Made by a program: the position numbers and the translations under genes. A DNA stretch of 64,000 nucleotides, taken from NCBI GenBank assembly GCA_014192545.1, contig BJHL01000003.1, positions 248,001 through 312,000 on the forward strand, in the 5' to 3' direction. Each line of letters starts with the position of its first letter. Position 1 is the stretch's first letter. The stretch comes from Phycisphaerae bacterium (GTDB lineage Bacteria; Planctomycetota; Phycisphaerae; Phycisphaerales; UBA1924). The notes under the pieces were generated by a model. It worked only from the letters and a program-made list of their open reading frames with translations. It was not told the origin of the DNA and made no database searches. Shown here in pieces: positions 1-7,964 of the stretch.

Positions 1-260
1 ATCGCGCGCGGTTTCAGTTGCGGATCGCTGAGCAGCAGGTTGATATCAACAGGCGACGCTTGCGGGCGCAGAAGCTGAACGAAGCGGAAGTGCAGCCGCA
101 GGAAATTGTGGATACGGAAAATGATTTGCTGCGAGCGGAGAATGCTCGCGATGCGGCACAGACCGCGCTGCGCACGGCGATTTTGCAGTATCTTTTGGAG
201 ACGGATCAGCTGCGCGTGGCTCGCGATGGGACGTTGCAGCGGTTGCCTGGGATGGAGTAG
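1..260 (+). CDS. TolC-family outer-membrane efflux protein, C-terminal fragment
   Basis: The reading frame is open from the left edge (frame starting at base 3) to a TAG stop at 258-260, so only about the last 85 residues are present. The fragment is helical and charged, with a heptad-like stretch (IAEQQVDINRRRL...) and NDLLRAENARDAAQTALRTA, ending in RDGTLQRLPGME. This fits the last long helix of a TolC/outer-membrane-factor protomer, which forms the periplasmic tunnel of efflux or export systems. The identification rests on pattern only, because the beta-barrel part is outside the window. Any TTG or ATG inside this fragment is internal. Confidence 0.55.
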   Translation, partial: RARFQLRIAEQQVDINRRRLRAQKLNEAEVQPQEIVDTENDLLRAENARDAAQTALRTAILQYLLETDQLRVARDGTLQRLPGME

Positions 261-300
261 AGCTAGGGACTAGGGATGAGGCATGAGGGATGAGGCAAAG
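261..300. repeat. Short intergenic repeat tract (GGGACTAGGG / GGGATGAGGC type)
   Basis: Directly after the TolC-like stop lies a tract of near-identical 7-10-mers built on ACTAGGG and GATGAGG. A closely similar tract occurs at 7002-7031. No gene is visible between 261 and 433. Confidence 0.6.
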
Positions 301-433
301 GCATCTCGCTCGCTTTGGGCGAACCCTTGCCGATTAGCAATGGCGCTGTTGATAATCAGAATCGAAGCGAACCTGCGCAGGGGCTTGTCGTAGATTGAAA
401 CGAGTCTGATGAGCGATATTGAAGGGAGCGACG

Positions 434-1117
434 ATGCGAAACGCGACTGTAGTTGCGGCACTTGTGGGGATGATCGGCGTCGCGATTGGCGGCTGCACCG
501 GGAGAGGCCGGGAGGTCGCGACAGAGAAAGTTCAGCCGAGCGAATGCGTGGACGTTGAAACGACACAGGAATTGGCGGGGGTGCAGGACAGGCCCTTCTC
601 GCGAGAGATACTGGAAGCTGCGCGGGGGTATCGATCGTTGGAACTCGTGAGTACGCAGCATCGGCTGGCGCCGGCAATGTGTCGTGCGGCGGACTCAATA
701 CTTGTTGAGAGCCGGGCGGGTGAGGGGAGCGAGCATGGTCGCAAGCTCTATCTCATGTGGGCGAAAGATGCGAGTACGTATTTTGACTCGCCTGATGTGA
801 AAGCGATGCGCGGTCAGACGTTGGTGAAGCAGTCGTTTGAGGCAGTCACGCATCGGGTATCGGCTGACGGCAACTCGATGACGATGAATATCTTGGAGCC
901 TGGAAGGCTTCGCGAGTACTTTGTCATGCTTCGCACTGATCCTGCGGACCCTCGCACCGATGATGGCTGGGTCTACGGCATCGTGGACTTTGAACTTTCA
1001 CGCACGATTGACTCAGGGCGGATCGCGTCGTGTATGGGGTGCCACACCAAACGGGAGACGCGAATGTTTGGGATGAGGGAGTTGGTGCAGCCAACGGTCG
1101 AATTCGAAACCGAGTAG
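434..1117 (+). CDS. Cytochrome P460-like heme lipoprotein
   Basis: The 227-residue product starts at ATG 434, preceded by a GGGAG ribosome site about six bases upstream. An upstream TTG at 419 is possible but less likely. Residues 1-21 form a lipoprotein signal peptide with lipobox AIGGC and Cys21. A c-type heme motif CMGCH is at residues 200-204, following GWVYGIVDF; this arrangement of a late CxxCH is typical of cytochrome P460 family proteins. The protein is therefore likely an exported, lipid-anchored redox protein, but the substrate is unknown. Its stop (1115-1117) directly abuts the stop of the convergent gene on the minus strand with no base between them. Family assignment is moderate because only the C-terminal half resembles P460. 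Confidence 0.6.
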   Translation: MRNATVVAALVGMIGVAIGGCTGRGREVATEKVQPSECVDVETTQELAGVQDRPFSREILEAARGYRSLELVSTQHRLAPAMCRAADSILVESRAGEGSEHGRKLYLMWAKDASTYFDSPDVKAMRGQTLVKQSFEAVTHRVSADGNSMTMNILEPGRLREYFVMLRTDPADPRTDDGWVYGIVDFELSRTIDSGRIASCMGCHTKRETRMFGMRELVQPTVEFETE

Positions 1118-1495
1118 TTACGAGCGTTCACGTATGGGCCGGGGGCCGAAAAGTGTGTTGCGACCACCCTGAAAAAGATACCACATGGCGAAGACGTGTC
1201 CATCGAGGATCAAGTAGGCGATGAGCCAGGTCCAGGGGCGACCGAGTCCGAGTTCTTCATGGAAGAATGACTCAAGGCTGGCGAAGAAATACGCGACGCC
1301 GACGACGGCACCTGCGAGTACGAGCAGGGCTACGGGCAGAAAAAGTTTTGTCAGGAAGGACTTGGAGCGACGCACGGCTGGACGCTGTCGTGTAACGACC
1401 CGTGCAAATTCTTGGGCGACTGATTGTGGGTGATCGTCGCGAAGCGATTGCTTGCGTGACTTGGCCCAAGCGATGATGGCCTGTGAGATGATCAC
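1118..1495 (-). CDS. Small two-helix membrane protein, unknown function
   Basis: About 125 residues read from a GTG at 1495. No good ribosome site is visible and the true start is uncertain. The N-terminal half is basic (WAKSRKQSL, RQRPAVRRSKS). It is followed by two probable membrane segments, FLPVALLVLAGAVVGVAYFF and WLIAYLILDGHVFAMWYLF, and a short polar tail. I do not recognise the family. The frame continues upstream, but that part overlaps the desaturase gene out of frame and looks like shadow. The gene lies downstream of the desaturase on the same strand, separated by a stem-loop. Confidence 0.5.
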   Translation of the reverse strand: MIISQAIIAWAKSRKQSLRDDHPQSVAQEFARVVTRQRPAVRRSKSFLTKLFLPVALLVLAGAVVGVAYFFASLESFFHEELGLGRPWTWLIAYLILDGHVFAMWYLFQGGRNTLFGPRPIRERS

Positions 1496-1568
1496 GGCGG
1501 ATTGTAGATGTTTATTGGTATAAACGCGGGAATATCGCAGGCTTGAGCTAGGCGACAAGTTGTATTTC

Positions 1569-1589
1569 GCCCAGCCTAGAAGGCTGGGC
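1569..1589. terminator. Perfect 9-bp stem-loop between desaturase and small membrane gene
   Basis: GCCCAGCCT at 1569-1577 pairs perfectly with AGGCTGGGC at 1581-1589 around a three-base loop. There is no clear T-run on either strand, so it may be a weak terminator, a processing hairpin or a palindromic repeat unit. It lies 13 bases past the desaturase stop. Confidence 0.4.
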
Positions 1590-1602
1590 AACCGGGGAGC
1601 AA

Positions 1603-3222
1603 TTAGGCGACTGGTTGCATTTCGCGCGCGGTGCCGATGTCGCGGACTCGCTGCGTTGCGCCGGCGTATTGCTTGCCGGTTTGGTGGCAGAGCATGCGGG
1701 TGCTGATTTGGGCGCTGAGGAAGATGGTGGGCAGGCCGCTGCCGGGGTGGGTGCCGCCGCCGACGAGGAAGAGGTTGTCGAAGCCGGGGAGTTTGTTTTG
1801 CGGGCGGAGGTGGAGCATTTGGCCCAGGTTGTGGGCGAGGTTGAAGGTGGCGCCTTTGTTGATGTTGAGGCTCTTCCACGTGTCGGGGGTGTAGACGACT
1901 TCTTGCTCGATGCGGCCGCGGAGGTTGACGCCCATTTGGTCGCGGACTTGGTCGAGGGCACTTTCGCGGTAGGCGGGCATGGCTTGTTGCCAGTTCACTT
2001 TGCCGTCGCAGTTGGGCGTGGGGATGAGAAGGTAGATGCTGCTCTTGCCTTTGGGGGCGAGGGTGGGGTCGATGCGACTGGGGTTACAGACGTAGACGCT
2101 GGGGTCTTGGCTGATGGTGCCGTTGGTGGTGATATCGGCGAGATTTTGCTGGTATTTGCTGCTGACGTAGATGGTGTGGTGCGGGAGATCGACATCGCCG
2201 TCAACGCCCAAGTAGAGCATGGCGGTGGAGCAGGAGTATTTTTTGGCGTCGAGGGTTTGGGGTTGGTACTGCGTGCCGGCTCGCTCGCGGATGCTCGCGG
2301 GGATGAGATTTTTGAGAGCCCAGGTTGCGTCGGCATTGATGAAGACGTTGTCGTGAGCGAAGGTCGCGTTGGCGAGCGGGCCTTTGTTTGCGATGCGAAC
2401 GCCGGTTGCGTGGTTGTCGCTACCGAAGGTGATTTCGGCCACGGGGGCATCGGTGATGATCTTGACGTTGAGTTCGTTGGCGAGTTTGGCGAGGGCTTGC
2501 ATGAGAGCGTGGCAGCCGCCGATTGGGTGCCAGATGCCGTATTCGTACTCGATGAACGGCAAGATGGTGAAGAGGCTGGGGCAGTCAAAGGGGGACATGC
2601 CCAGGTACTTGGATTGAAAACTCACGGCGAGTTTGACATGAGGATCAGTGAAGTAGCTGCTGAGCTGATCGTGGACGCTTTGCCAAGGCTTGAGGACGGG
2701 CCCGACTTTGAGCGTGTCGAGCCAGGTTTCGCTGCGGAAGAGGTCCAGAGGCGTGCGCATGGGGTTGCGCAGGATGCTTTCGCTGTGGCGGAGTTTGTAG
2801 CGGTTGTCGGTGATGAACTTGGTGAAGGCCGAGCCGTCGGTGGGATTGATTCTTGCAAGTCGGCGGGACATTTCGGGAATGTCTTGGGTTGCGTCGACGG
2901 TGTGGTTGGGGCCGGTGCCGGTTTGGCGACCAAGGATGAGGCGATACATCGGATCGAGGCGGCGGAGATCGACGTAGTCGCGCAGGCGCTTGCCAGCGGC
3001 TGCGAAAATTTCGTCGAGGACGTAGGGCATCATGAAGAAAGTGGGGCCGCAGTCGAAGGCGAAGTCGCCAGCGGTAACTTGGGTGGTACGGCCGCCGATG
3101 CGAGGTGCGGCTTCGTAGATGGTGACATCGAAGCCGGAGGCGGCGAGGAGGACTGCGGAGGCGAGGCCGCCTGGGCCGGCGCCGATGATGGCGACGGAGG
3201 GGGAGGAGGGGGTGTTGTTCAT
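1603..3222 (-). CDS. CrtI/CrtN-type carotenoid desaturase (phytoene desaturase family)
   Basis: About 539 residues from ATG 3222; a GTG three codons upstream (3231) is an alternative, and neither has a clear ribosome site. The N-terminus carries the FAD Rossmann motif VAIIGAGPGGLASAVLLA, followed by GRTTQV and FDCGPTFFMMP. The C-terminus has the second dinucleotide/FAD motif LFLVGGGTHPGSGLPTIF. This pattern defines the phytoene desaturase / diapophytoene desaturase / diapocarotenoid oxidase family. It is divergent to an aldehyde dehydrogenase gene. In C30 carotenoid pathways, desaturase-like oxidases and an ALDH act in sequence to convert a terminal group to a carboxylate, so a CrtN/CrtP-like role is an attractive inference. 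The exact substrate cannot be told from sequence. Confidence 0.85.
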   Translation of the reverse strand: MNNTPSSPSVAIIGAGPGGLASAVLLAASGFDVTIYEAAPRIGGRTTQVTAGDFAFDCGPTFFMMPYVLDEIFAAAGKRLRDYVDLRRLDPMYRLILGRQTGTGPNHTVDATQDIPEMSRRLARINPTDGSAFTKFITDNRYKLRHSESILRNPMRTPLDLFRSETWLDTLKVGPVLKPWQSVHDQLSSYFTDPHVKLAVSFQSKYLGMSPFDCPSLFTILPFIEYEYGIWHPIGGCHALMQALAKLANELNVKIITDAPVAEITFGSDNHATGVRIANKGPLANATFAHDNVFINADATWALKNLIPASIRERAGTQYQPQTLDAKKYSCSTAMLYLGVDGDVDLPHHTIYVSSKYQQNLADITTNGTISQDPSVYVCNPSRIDPTLAPKGKSSIYLLIPTPNCDGKVNWQQAMPAYRESALDQVRDQMGVNLRGRIEQEVVYTPDTWKSLNINKGATFNLAHNLGQMLHLRPQNKLPGFDNLFLVGGGTHPGSGLPTIFLSAQISTRMLCHQTGKQYAGATQRVRDIGTAREMQPVA

Positions 3223-3301
3223 GTGATGCACGGTGGTTGGCGGCGAAACGGAGGAAAAAATCGAAATTTTGCGGGCTCCGATAAGGACCCGCTATCGTAG
3301 G

Positions 3302-3325
3302 TATAACCATTGCTGACGGATCAAC
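3302..3325 (+). promoter_or_regulatory. Candidate promoter element of the aldehyde dehydrogenase
   Basis: TATAAC at 3302-3307 resembles a -10 element. The stretch TATAACCATTGCTGACGG is closely matched upstream of smc (from 26437). No convincing -35 hexamer is present. A 5-bp dyad GCGGG/CCCGC (3271-3291) lies just upstream, in the divergent region shared with the desaturase. Confidence 0.35.
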
Positions 3326-3444
3326 TTCGCCGAGTTGGGTGGATCGGATGTTCGGAAGGTTCACCCCAGATTGACATGAGGCCGATGGACGAGGCGGGTC
3401 TATCGTGCCCGGGATACGAGCGATGGGTCTGGAGCGAAGCGCGA

Positions 3445-5091
3445 ATGAGTATTGCGGGAACCAGTTTGGGAACGAACGCCAACGCCGGGCCGGCGGGGGT
3501 GATTGGCCTTCCGCCGGTGGCGGCGAGTGGTTTAACCAGCGAGAAAAGCGTGTGGGCTTCGATTTCGCTCAAGGAACGGGTGGAGTGGGTCGCGCGGTTT
3601 CGGCAGCTTGTGGCGTTTCATCAGCCCCGGCTGTGTGAGTTGATTTGCGAGGAGACGCGCAAGCCGGCGCATGAGGCTTTGCTGACGGATGTGGCTCCGC
3701 TTTTGGCGACGTGCAAGTGGATCGAGAAGAACGCGGGGCGGCTGCTGCGGGATCGTGAACTTTCGGATGCGCCGTTTTGGATGGGCGGCATTCGCATGAT
3801 TGAGCGGCGCGTGGCGATGGGGAAAGTGGGGATCATCGCGACGTGGAATTATCCGGTGCAGCTTTTGGGCATTCAGTTGGTGCATGCACTGGTCACGGGC
3901 AACACGGTGGTGGTAAAGCCCAGTGAACGCACGCCCAAGACGCAGACGCGGCTCCTGGAAATTGCGATGGAAGCTGGCTTGCCGATGAACACGCTCTCGT
4001 GGGTTGGAGCCACGCGCGAAGCGGGACAGAACATGCTGCTGACGCAGCGGTTTGATCATGTGATTTTCACGGGTAGCACGGAAATTGGGCAGAAAGTTGC
4101 GGCTCAGCTGGCGAAGACGTTCACGCCGGCGACGCTGGAGCTTTCGGGGCGCGATAGCGTGATTGTGCTGGAAGATGCGAACGTGAAGCAGGCAGCGCGG
4201 GCGGTGTGGGCAGCGATGAACGTAAACGCGGGGCAGACGTGCATGGGACCGCGGCGCGTGCTGGTGCTTGACAAGGCGTATGACAAGTTCTGCGAGCACA
4301 TGGCGAAGCTGGCGGCAACGGCAAAGGCTGTTGACTTGATCGATGAGAAGTCAGCGACGCTGTGCAAGGAACTGACGAGCAAGGCGATTGCCAAGGGTGC
4401 TTGGGACGCGGCGATGTTGCATGGTGACAAGGCACAGTCTCGCCATGTTGAAGGCGACGGGACGGTTGCGGACGAGATGATTTCGCGGCGGTTCCGCCCC
4501 ACGGCACTGCTGCACTGCCAAGTGGGCATGGAAGTTGTCGAAGGTCGGCACTTTGGCCCACTGGTGGCGATTGTGCGCTGCGTGAATCTTGAGGACGCGC
4601 TGAACATTCACAGGCGGTGTGATCAGCATCTGACGACGAGCGTGTTTACGCGCGATGTGCGCGTGGGGCAGTTGCTTGCGGACAGGCTGGGCGCGACGAA
4701 TGTGATGGTCAATGACATCATCATGCCTAGCTGCCATCCGGCTGCCTCAATCGGCGGGCGCGGCGCGTCGGGCGTTGGGTATTCGCGCGGCGAAGAAGGT
4801 TTGCTGGGACTGACACGGCCTTTGTATGTTTCGTCGAGCAAGGCGGCGATTGCGAAGATGGTGAAGCCGCCGCCTGCGTGGCAGTTGAAGTTCTTGAGCA
4901 AGTTCTTGCGGTGGTGGTATGGCGCGGGCGATGTGCCAGCGATGATGGCGGCACGCATGCAAGCGGCGAGCGAAGTGATTGGCGTGCCGGTGAACATGTC
5001 GCCGGATCGGGGCTTGCCGCTGGTGGATGAGCCTAGCGGTCCCAAGCCGATTGTGCATAGCTCGACGGGGTTTAGTGCGAAGGCGGGTTGA
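3445..5091 (+). CDS. NAD(P)-dependent aldehyde dehydrogenase
   Basis: The product has 548 residues from ATG 3445, chosen because GGAG lies about ten bases upstream and the product then has normal ALDH length; the frame is open further up (3310). Cofactor-site motifs are visible: GIIATWNYPVQLL, GNTVVVKPSERTP and FTGSTEIGQKV. The general-base Glu is in TLELSGRD, and the catalytic Cys is in NAGQTCMGPRR. The C-terminal tail beyond the ALDH fold is aromatic and basic (KFLSKFLRWWYG). It is divergently paired with the carotenoid desaturase, so oxidation of a carotenoid-derived aldehyde is a reasonable inference. A general aliphatic ALDH is the alternative. Confidence 0.85.
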   Translation: MSIAGTSLGTNANAGPAGVIGLPPVAASGLTSEKSVWASISLKERVEWVARFRQLVAFHQPRLCELICEETRKPAHEALLTDVAPLLATCKWIEKNAGRLLRDRELSDAPFWMGGIRMIERRVAMGKVGIIATWNYPVQLLGIQLVHALVTGNTVVVKPSERTPKTQTRLLEIAMEAGLPMNTLSWVGATREAGQNMLLTQRFDHVIFTGSTEIGQKVAAQLAKTFTPATLELSGRDSVIVLEDANVKQAARAVWAAMNVNAGQTCMGPRRVLVLDKAYDKFCEHMAKLAATAKAVDLIDEKSATLCKELTSKAIAKGAWDAAMLHGDKAQSRHVEGDGTVADEMISRRFRPTALLHCQVGMEVVEGRHFGPLVAIVRCVNLEDALNIHRRCDQHLTTSVFTRDVRVGQLLADRLGATNVMVNDIIMPSCHPAASIGGRGASGVGYSRGEEGLLGLTRPLYVSSSKAAIAKMVKPPPAWQLKFLSKFLRWWYGAGDVPAMMAARMQAASEVIGVPVNMSPDRGLPLVDEPSGPKPIVHSSTGFSAKAG

Positions 5092-5156
5092 GCTGGGCTT
5101 GGGCCGCGTAGATGTGCGCGGGCTCACCCGATAAGCAAGCAATTGAGCGGAAGGTG

Positions 5157-5185
5157 TTCGCAACCCTTGGGGTGTGTGGTACACT
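5157..5185 (+). promoter_or_regulatory. Predicted sigma-70-type promoter of adk
   Basis: TTCGCA (5157-5162) and TACACT (5180-5185) are 17 bp apart, each matching four of six consensus positions. This places transcription start about 40 bases before the adk ATG. Confidence 0.35.
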
Positions 5186-5230
5186 GCCGGCTCGACGCTC
5201 ATCGCGTCGTTACTCGGAGGCTGGTGCCGC

Positions 5231-5863
5231 ATGTCGACTGATCGATACCAAACGATTCTGCTCTTCGGCCCGCCTGGCGTGGGCAAAGGCACGCAAGGAA
5301 AGATCCTGCACGAAGTGCCGGGGTTTTTTCATAGTTCGACGGGCGATATCTTTCGCAATCTTGATGCACAGAGCGAGCTTGGGAAGCTGTTCTTTCAGTA
5401 CAGTTCGCGAGGCGAGCTTGTGCCTGATGATGTGACGATGCGGATTTGGCACCAGAACGTGTACGCACAGTCGATTTTGCAGATGTTCAAGCCCAACGCG
5501 GATTTGCTGGTGCTGGACGGATTGCCTCGCAGTGTGAATCAGGCGAATGTGTTGTATCGGTATTGCAACGTGCTGGCGGTGGTGCATCTGGTGTGCAAGG
5601 ACAAGGATGCGTTGTTTGAGCGGATGCGTCGGCGTGCGCTCAAGCAGAACCGCGTGGATGATGCCAAGCCGGATGTGATTCGTCGGCGGTTTGAGGTGTA
5701 TGAGGCCGAGACCAAGCCGGTCTTGGATTTTTATCCCGGCGAGTCGATCATTGAGGTGGATGCGATGGGCAGTCCCGCGGAGGTGCTGATGCACATTTTG
5801 GATGAAGTGGTGCCGCTGCAGAAGGCGCACTTTGATTTGCAAACGAGTGAGGGGGCGGAATAA
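5231..5863 (+). CDS. adk: Adenylate kinase (nucleoside monophosphate kinase)
   Basis: The 210-residue product starts at ATG 5231, ten bases after GGAGG (5216-5220). The P-loop GPPGVGKGTQGK lies near the N-terminus. The AMP-binding segment STGDIFR and the motif LVLDGLPRS follow, and basic residues of the lid region occur in RMRRRALKQNRVDD. The lid appears short and lacks the four-cysteine zinc site. The enzyme balances ATP, ADP and AMP in the cytoplasm. It is a single-gene unit with its own promoter and a strong palindrome downstream. The NMP-kinase family is certain, AMP specificity very likely. Confidence 0.88.
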   Translation: MSTDRYQTILLFGPPGVGKGTQGKILHEVPGFFHSSTGDIFRNLDAQSELGKLFFQYSSRGELVPDDVTMRIWHQNVYAQSILQMFKPNADLLVLDGLPRSVNQANVLYRYCNVLAVVHLVCKDKDALFERMRRRALKQNRVDDAKPDVIRRRFEVYEAETKPVLDFYPGESIIEVDAMGSPAEVLMHILDEVVPLQKAHFDLQTSEGAE

Positions 5864-5883
5864 AAGCGATAAAGTGGAAAGTG

Positions 5884-5929
5884 ATAAAGCGAAAATGAGA
5901 GCCTTGCGGGGCGTTCATTTTCGCTTTAT
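5884..5929. terminator. Bidirectional terminator-like palindrome, 15-bp AT-rich stem
   Basis: ATAAAGCGAAAATGA (5884-5898) pairs perfectly with its complement at 5915-5929 across a 16-base loop, between the convergent adk and zinc-ribbon genes. The A/T-rich arms give U-rich tails in both directions. A related sequence (GTGAAAAGCGAAAATGA) occurs at about 14014-14031, so the arm may be a dispersed repeat unit. Confidence 0.55.
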
Positions 5930-5945
5930 TGATTTTCACTTTTTC

Positions 5946-6857
5946 TCAGGCTTCGGCGGTGGCTTCGGCCTTCTTTTCGCCTTTAGCTTTGGCCTTGGCT
6001 TTGGCTTCGCTTTTGGCAATGTCCTCGGCGTTTTCGCGGTCCTTCTTGGGGACTTTGACGGCCTTTTCACCTTTGACCTTCGTAACACGAGGGGCTTTTT
6101 CAGGCTTGCCGCCGGTTGCCATGCGCTTGGCGTCGTCTTCGTCAATGTACAGGTAGCACTGACAGCTTGCGCACTTGGTGACGCGAGCGGCTTTGACGAC
6201 GCTGATTGCTTGGTCGACGGGAATCGACATCATGCAGACGCCGCAGTTGAACTCCATGCGTTTGAGATCGACAATCTCGATGGGGCCCATGGCGTTTTCG
6301 CCGCGTTGTTCGACGACGCGTTGAAAGTCGCGCAACACTTCAGCCGAGATACCAGCGGCGAGTGAGTCACGTTCGGCGTTGAGTGCGGTGAGGCGGTCGG
6401 CCACTTCGCTATGCCGCGAGTCACGATCGGTCGCGGCGACGTTGCGAACTTTCTGGCGTTCTTCGACCTTGACGTCGATAGCGGCGACTTGCTTGCGCAA
6501 CTCGTCTATCTTGTTGCTGAGTTCCTTCGCGGCTTGCTCGTTGCGATCACGATCGGCCTTGAAGGTGTTCATCTCGGTGAGAGATGCTTTGTATTCTTTG
6601 TTGTTCTGGGCGTTGTCCATCACGCCGCGAACGCTGGCGAGTTTGGTGTCAAGACGCTTGACTTCGCCCATTTGGTTTGAGGACTGGGCGACCAGAGTCT
6701 TGATCTGCGACTCAAGCGTGTCCTTCTGGGTCAGGAGAACCTTGAGGTCCTTGTCCTGATCTGCGAGGAATCGCTCTGCGCCTGTCAGCCGGCTTTTGAG
6801 TTGCCGGAGCTGTTGTTCGACGTGAAAGACTTTCCGCAACTGGGCCGTCACATCCAT
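5946..6857 (-). CDS. Coiled-coil protein with C4 zinc ribbon (CT398/HP0958-like)
   Basis: About 303 residues from ATG 6857; a TTG five codons upstream is an alternative. Residues 1 to about 185 form a long alpha-helical hairpin, rich in E, K, R and Q with heptad spacing. A four-cysteine zinc ribbon follows, with FNCGVCMMSI and KCASCQCYLY. The last 60 residues are a low-complexity K/A/E tail. This is the layout of the DUF164 / C4-type zinc-ribbon family, whose Helicobacter member acts in flagellar/RNA regulation. The molecular role here is unknown. The basic tail suggests nucleic-acid contact, which is inference. Confidence 0.75.
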   Translation of the reverse strand: MDVTAQLRKVFHVEQQLRQLKSRLTGAERFLADQDKDLKVLLTQKDTLESQIKTLVAQSSNQMGEVKRLDTKLASVRGVMDNAQNNKEYKASLTEMNTFKADRDRNEQAAKELSNKIDELRKQVAAIDVKVEERQKVRNVAATDRDSRHSEVADRLTALNAERDSLAAGISAEVLRDFQRVVEQRGENAMGPIEIVDLKRMEFNCGVCMMSIPVDQAISVVKAARVTKCASCQCYLYIDEDDAKRMATGGKPEKAPRVTKVKGEKAVKVPKKDRENAEDIAKSEAKAKAKAKGEKKAEATAEA

Positions 6858-7001
6858 ACCGCAAGTTCCCAAAGTGTGATCGACGTGCCGGGATGGCGAG
6901 TCGTCAGGGGGTAAGTCTAGCGGAAAAAACGGCGGTCGGCATGAGGAATGAAAGGAAGTGGTGCGAATTCCTGGGAATGGTTGCAGAATGTTGGGGGAGC
7001 A

Positions 7002-7031
7002 GGGACTAGGGACTAGGAATTAGGCACTAGG
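7002..7031. repeat. Intergenic ACTAGGG repeat tract
   Basis: Four near-copies of a 7-mer built on GGGACTA, similar to the tract at 261-300. It lies at the 3' side of cdsA in a 186-base gene-free stretch (6858-7043) that otherwise shows nothing. Confidence 0.6.
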
Positions 7032-7043
7032 GGCGGACATAAA

Positions 7044-7964
7044 CTAGAAGTAGCCGCGTTCGGAGAGGATGCGGAGCCACCAGAAGGCGACGGGGGCAGC
7101 GAGAAGTGGGGAATCGAGGACGTCCAGGATTCCGCCAAAGCCTGGGATGCTGCCGCCGCTGTCTTTTTTGCCGGCGTCGCGTTTGAGGAGGCTTTCGAGC
7201 AGGTCGCCGGCTTGACCGACGATGCCGAGGGTTGCGCCCATGAGGGCACAGGCCCACCAAGGCGGGACGGTGTCGGCAGTGATGCGGGCAACGAGCAGGG
7301 CGCCGGTGATGCCGACGATTGCCGACAGGGCGACGCCGCCGTAGAGGCCTTCCCAGGTTTTACCGGGGCTGAGCCAAGGAATGAGTTTGTGTTTGCCGAA
7401 GGCCTTGCCGGTGAAGTAGGCACCGATGTCGCAGGCTTTGACCATGAGGATGACCCAGCCCAGGACGACGACTTCGTATTCGCGGCGAATGGCGAGGAGG
7501 AAACCGGCCATGAGTCCGAGGTAGACGAAGCTGAGGAGGACGCCGCCAGTTGCGGCGATGACGCCTTCGACGGTTTTGTGACGCGAGTAGAAGGCCATTG
7601 CGGTGACGAGCACAGCGGCAGCAGCCGAGGTGACCAGGGCGACGGCGGTGGTGACCGAGACGACCGTGGGCACGAGGCAACTGACCAAGACCCCCACCAC
7701 TGCCGCGAAAGTTGCCATGCGCTTGCTGCCTTCGATGCCTTCGGACTCGAGCATGGCGGCGAGCTCTCGCGCGGCGAGGATGACGAGGGCGAGGACGATG
7801 GGCAGGATGATGGTGCCGGGAGGCCAGTTGCCTTGGCTCCAATCGGAGGGGAGGCGATTGATGAAGGCGGCGGGGAGTCGGAAGGCTGTGATGCGATGAT
7901 CGAGAAACAACCCCGCAATGAGCAGGGCGATCATGACGGGGCCGAAGAGGAGACGCTTACCCAT
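7044..7964 (-). CDS. cdsA: Phosphatidate cytidylyltransferase
   Basis: 306 residues from ATG 7964, with AGGAG about ten bases upstream. The frame stays open much further upstream, but that part is shadow of uppS. Several hydrophobic membrane segments are visible (for example MIALLIAGLFL, IVLALVILAA, AAAAVLVTAMAFY, LLSFVYLGLMAGFLLA). The family signature region near the C-terminus reads SLLKRDAGKKDSGGSIPG and then GFGGILDVLDS, with the usual His and Arg replaced by Phe and Val. The enzyme makes CDP-diacylglycerol from phosphatidate and CTP at the inner membrane. It overlaps the end of uppS by eight bases, the common uppS-cdsA order. Confidence 0.88.
   Translation of the reverse strand: MGKRLLFGPVMIALLIAGLFLDHRITAFRLPAAFINRLPSDWSQGNWPPGTIILPIVLALVILAARELAAMLESEGIEGSKRMATFAAVVGVLVSCLVPTVVSVTTAVALVTSAAAAVLVTAMAFYSRHKTVEGVIAATGGVLLSFVYLGLMAGFLLAIRREYEVVVLGWVILMVKACDIGAYFTGKAFGKHKLIPWLSPGKTWEGLYGGVALSAIVGITGALLVARITADTVPPWWACALMGATLGIVGQAGDLLESLLKRDAGKKDSGGSIPGFGGILDVLDSPLLAAPVAFWWLRILSERGYF

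Noticed and set aside
1615..3300. 561-codon open frame on the plus strand opposite the carotenoid desaturase
   Set aside because: Antisense shadow caused by GC-rich codon bias. The minus-strand product has clear FAD motifs and the plus-strand translation has none.
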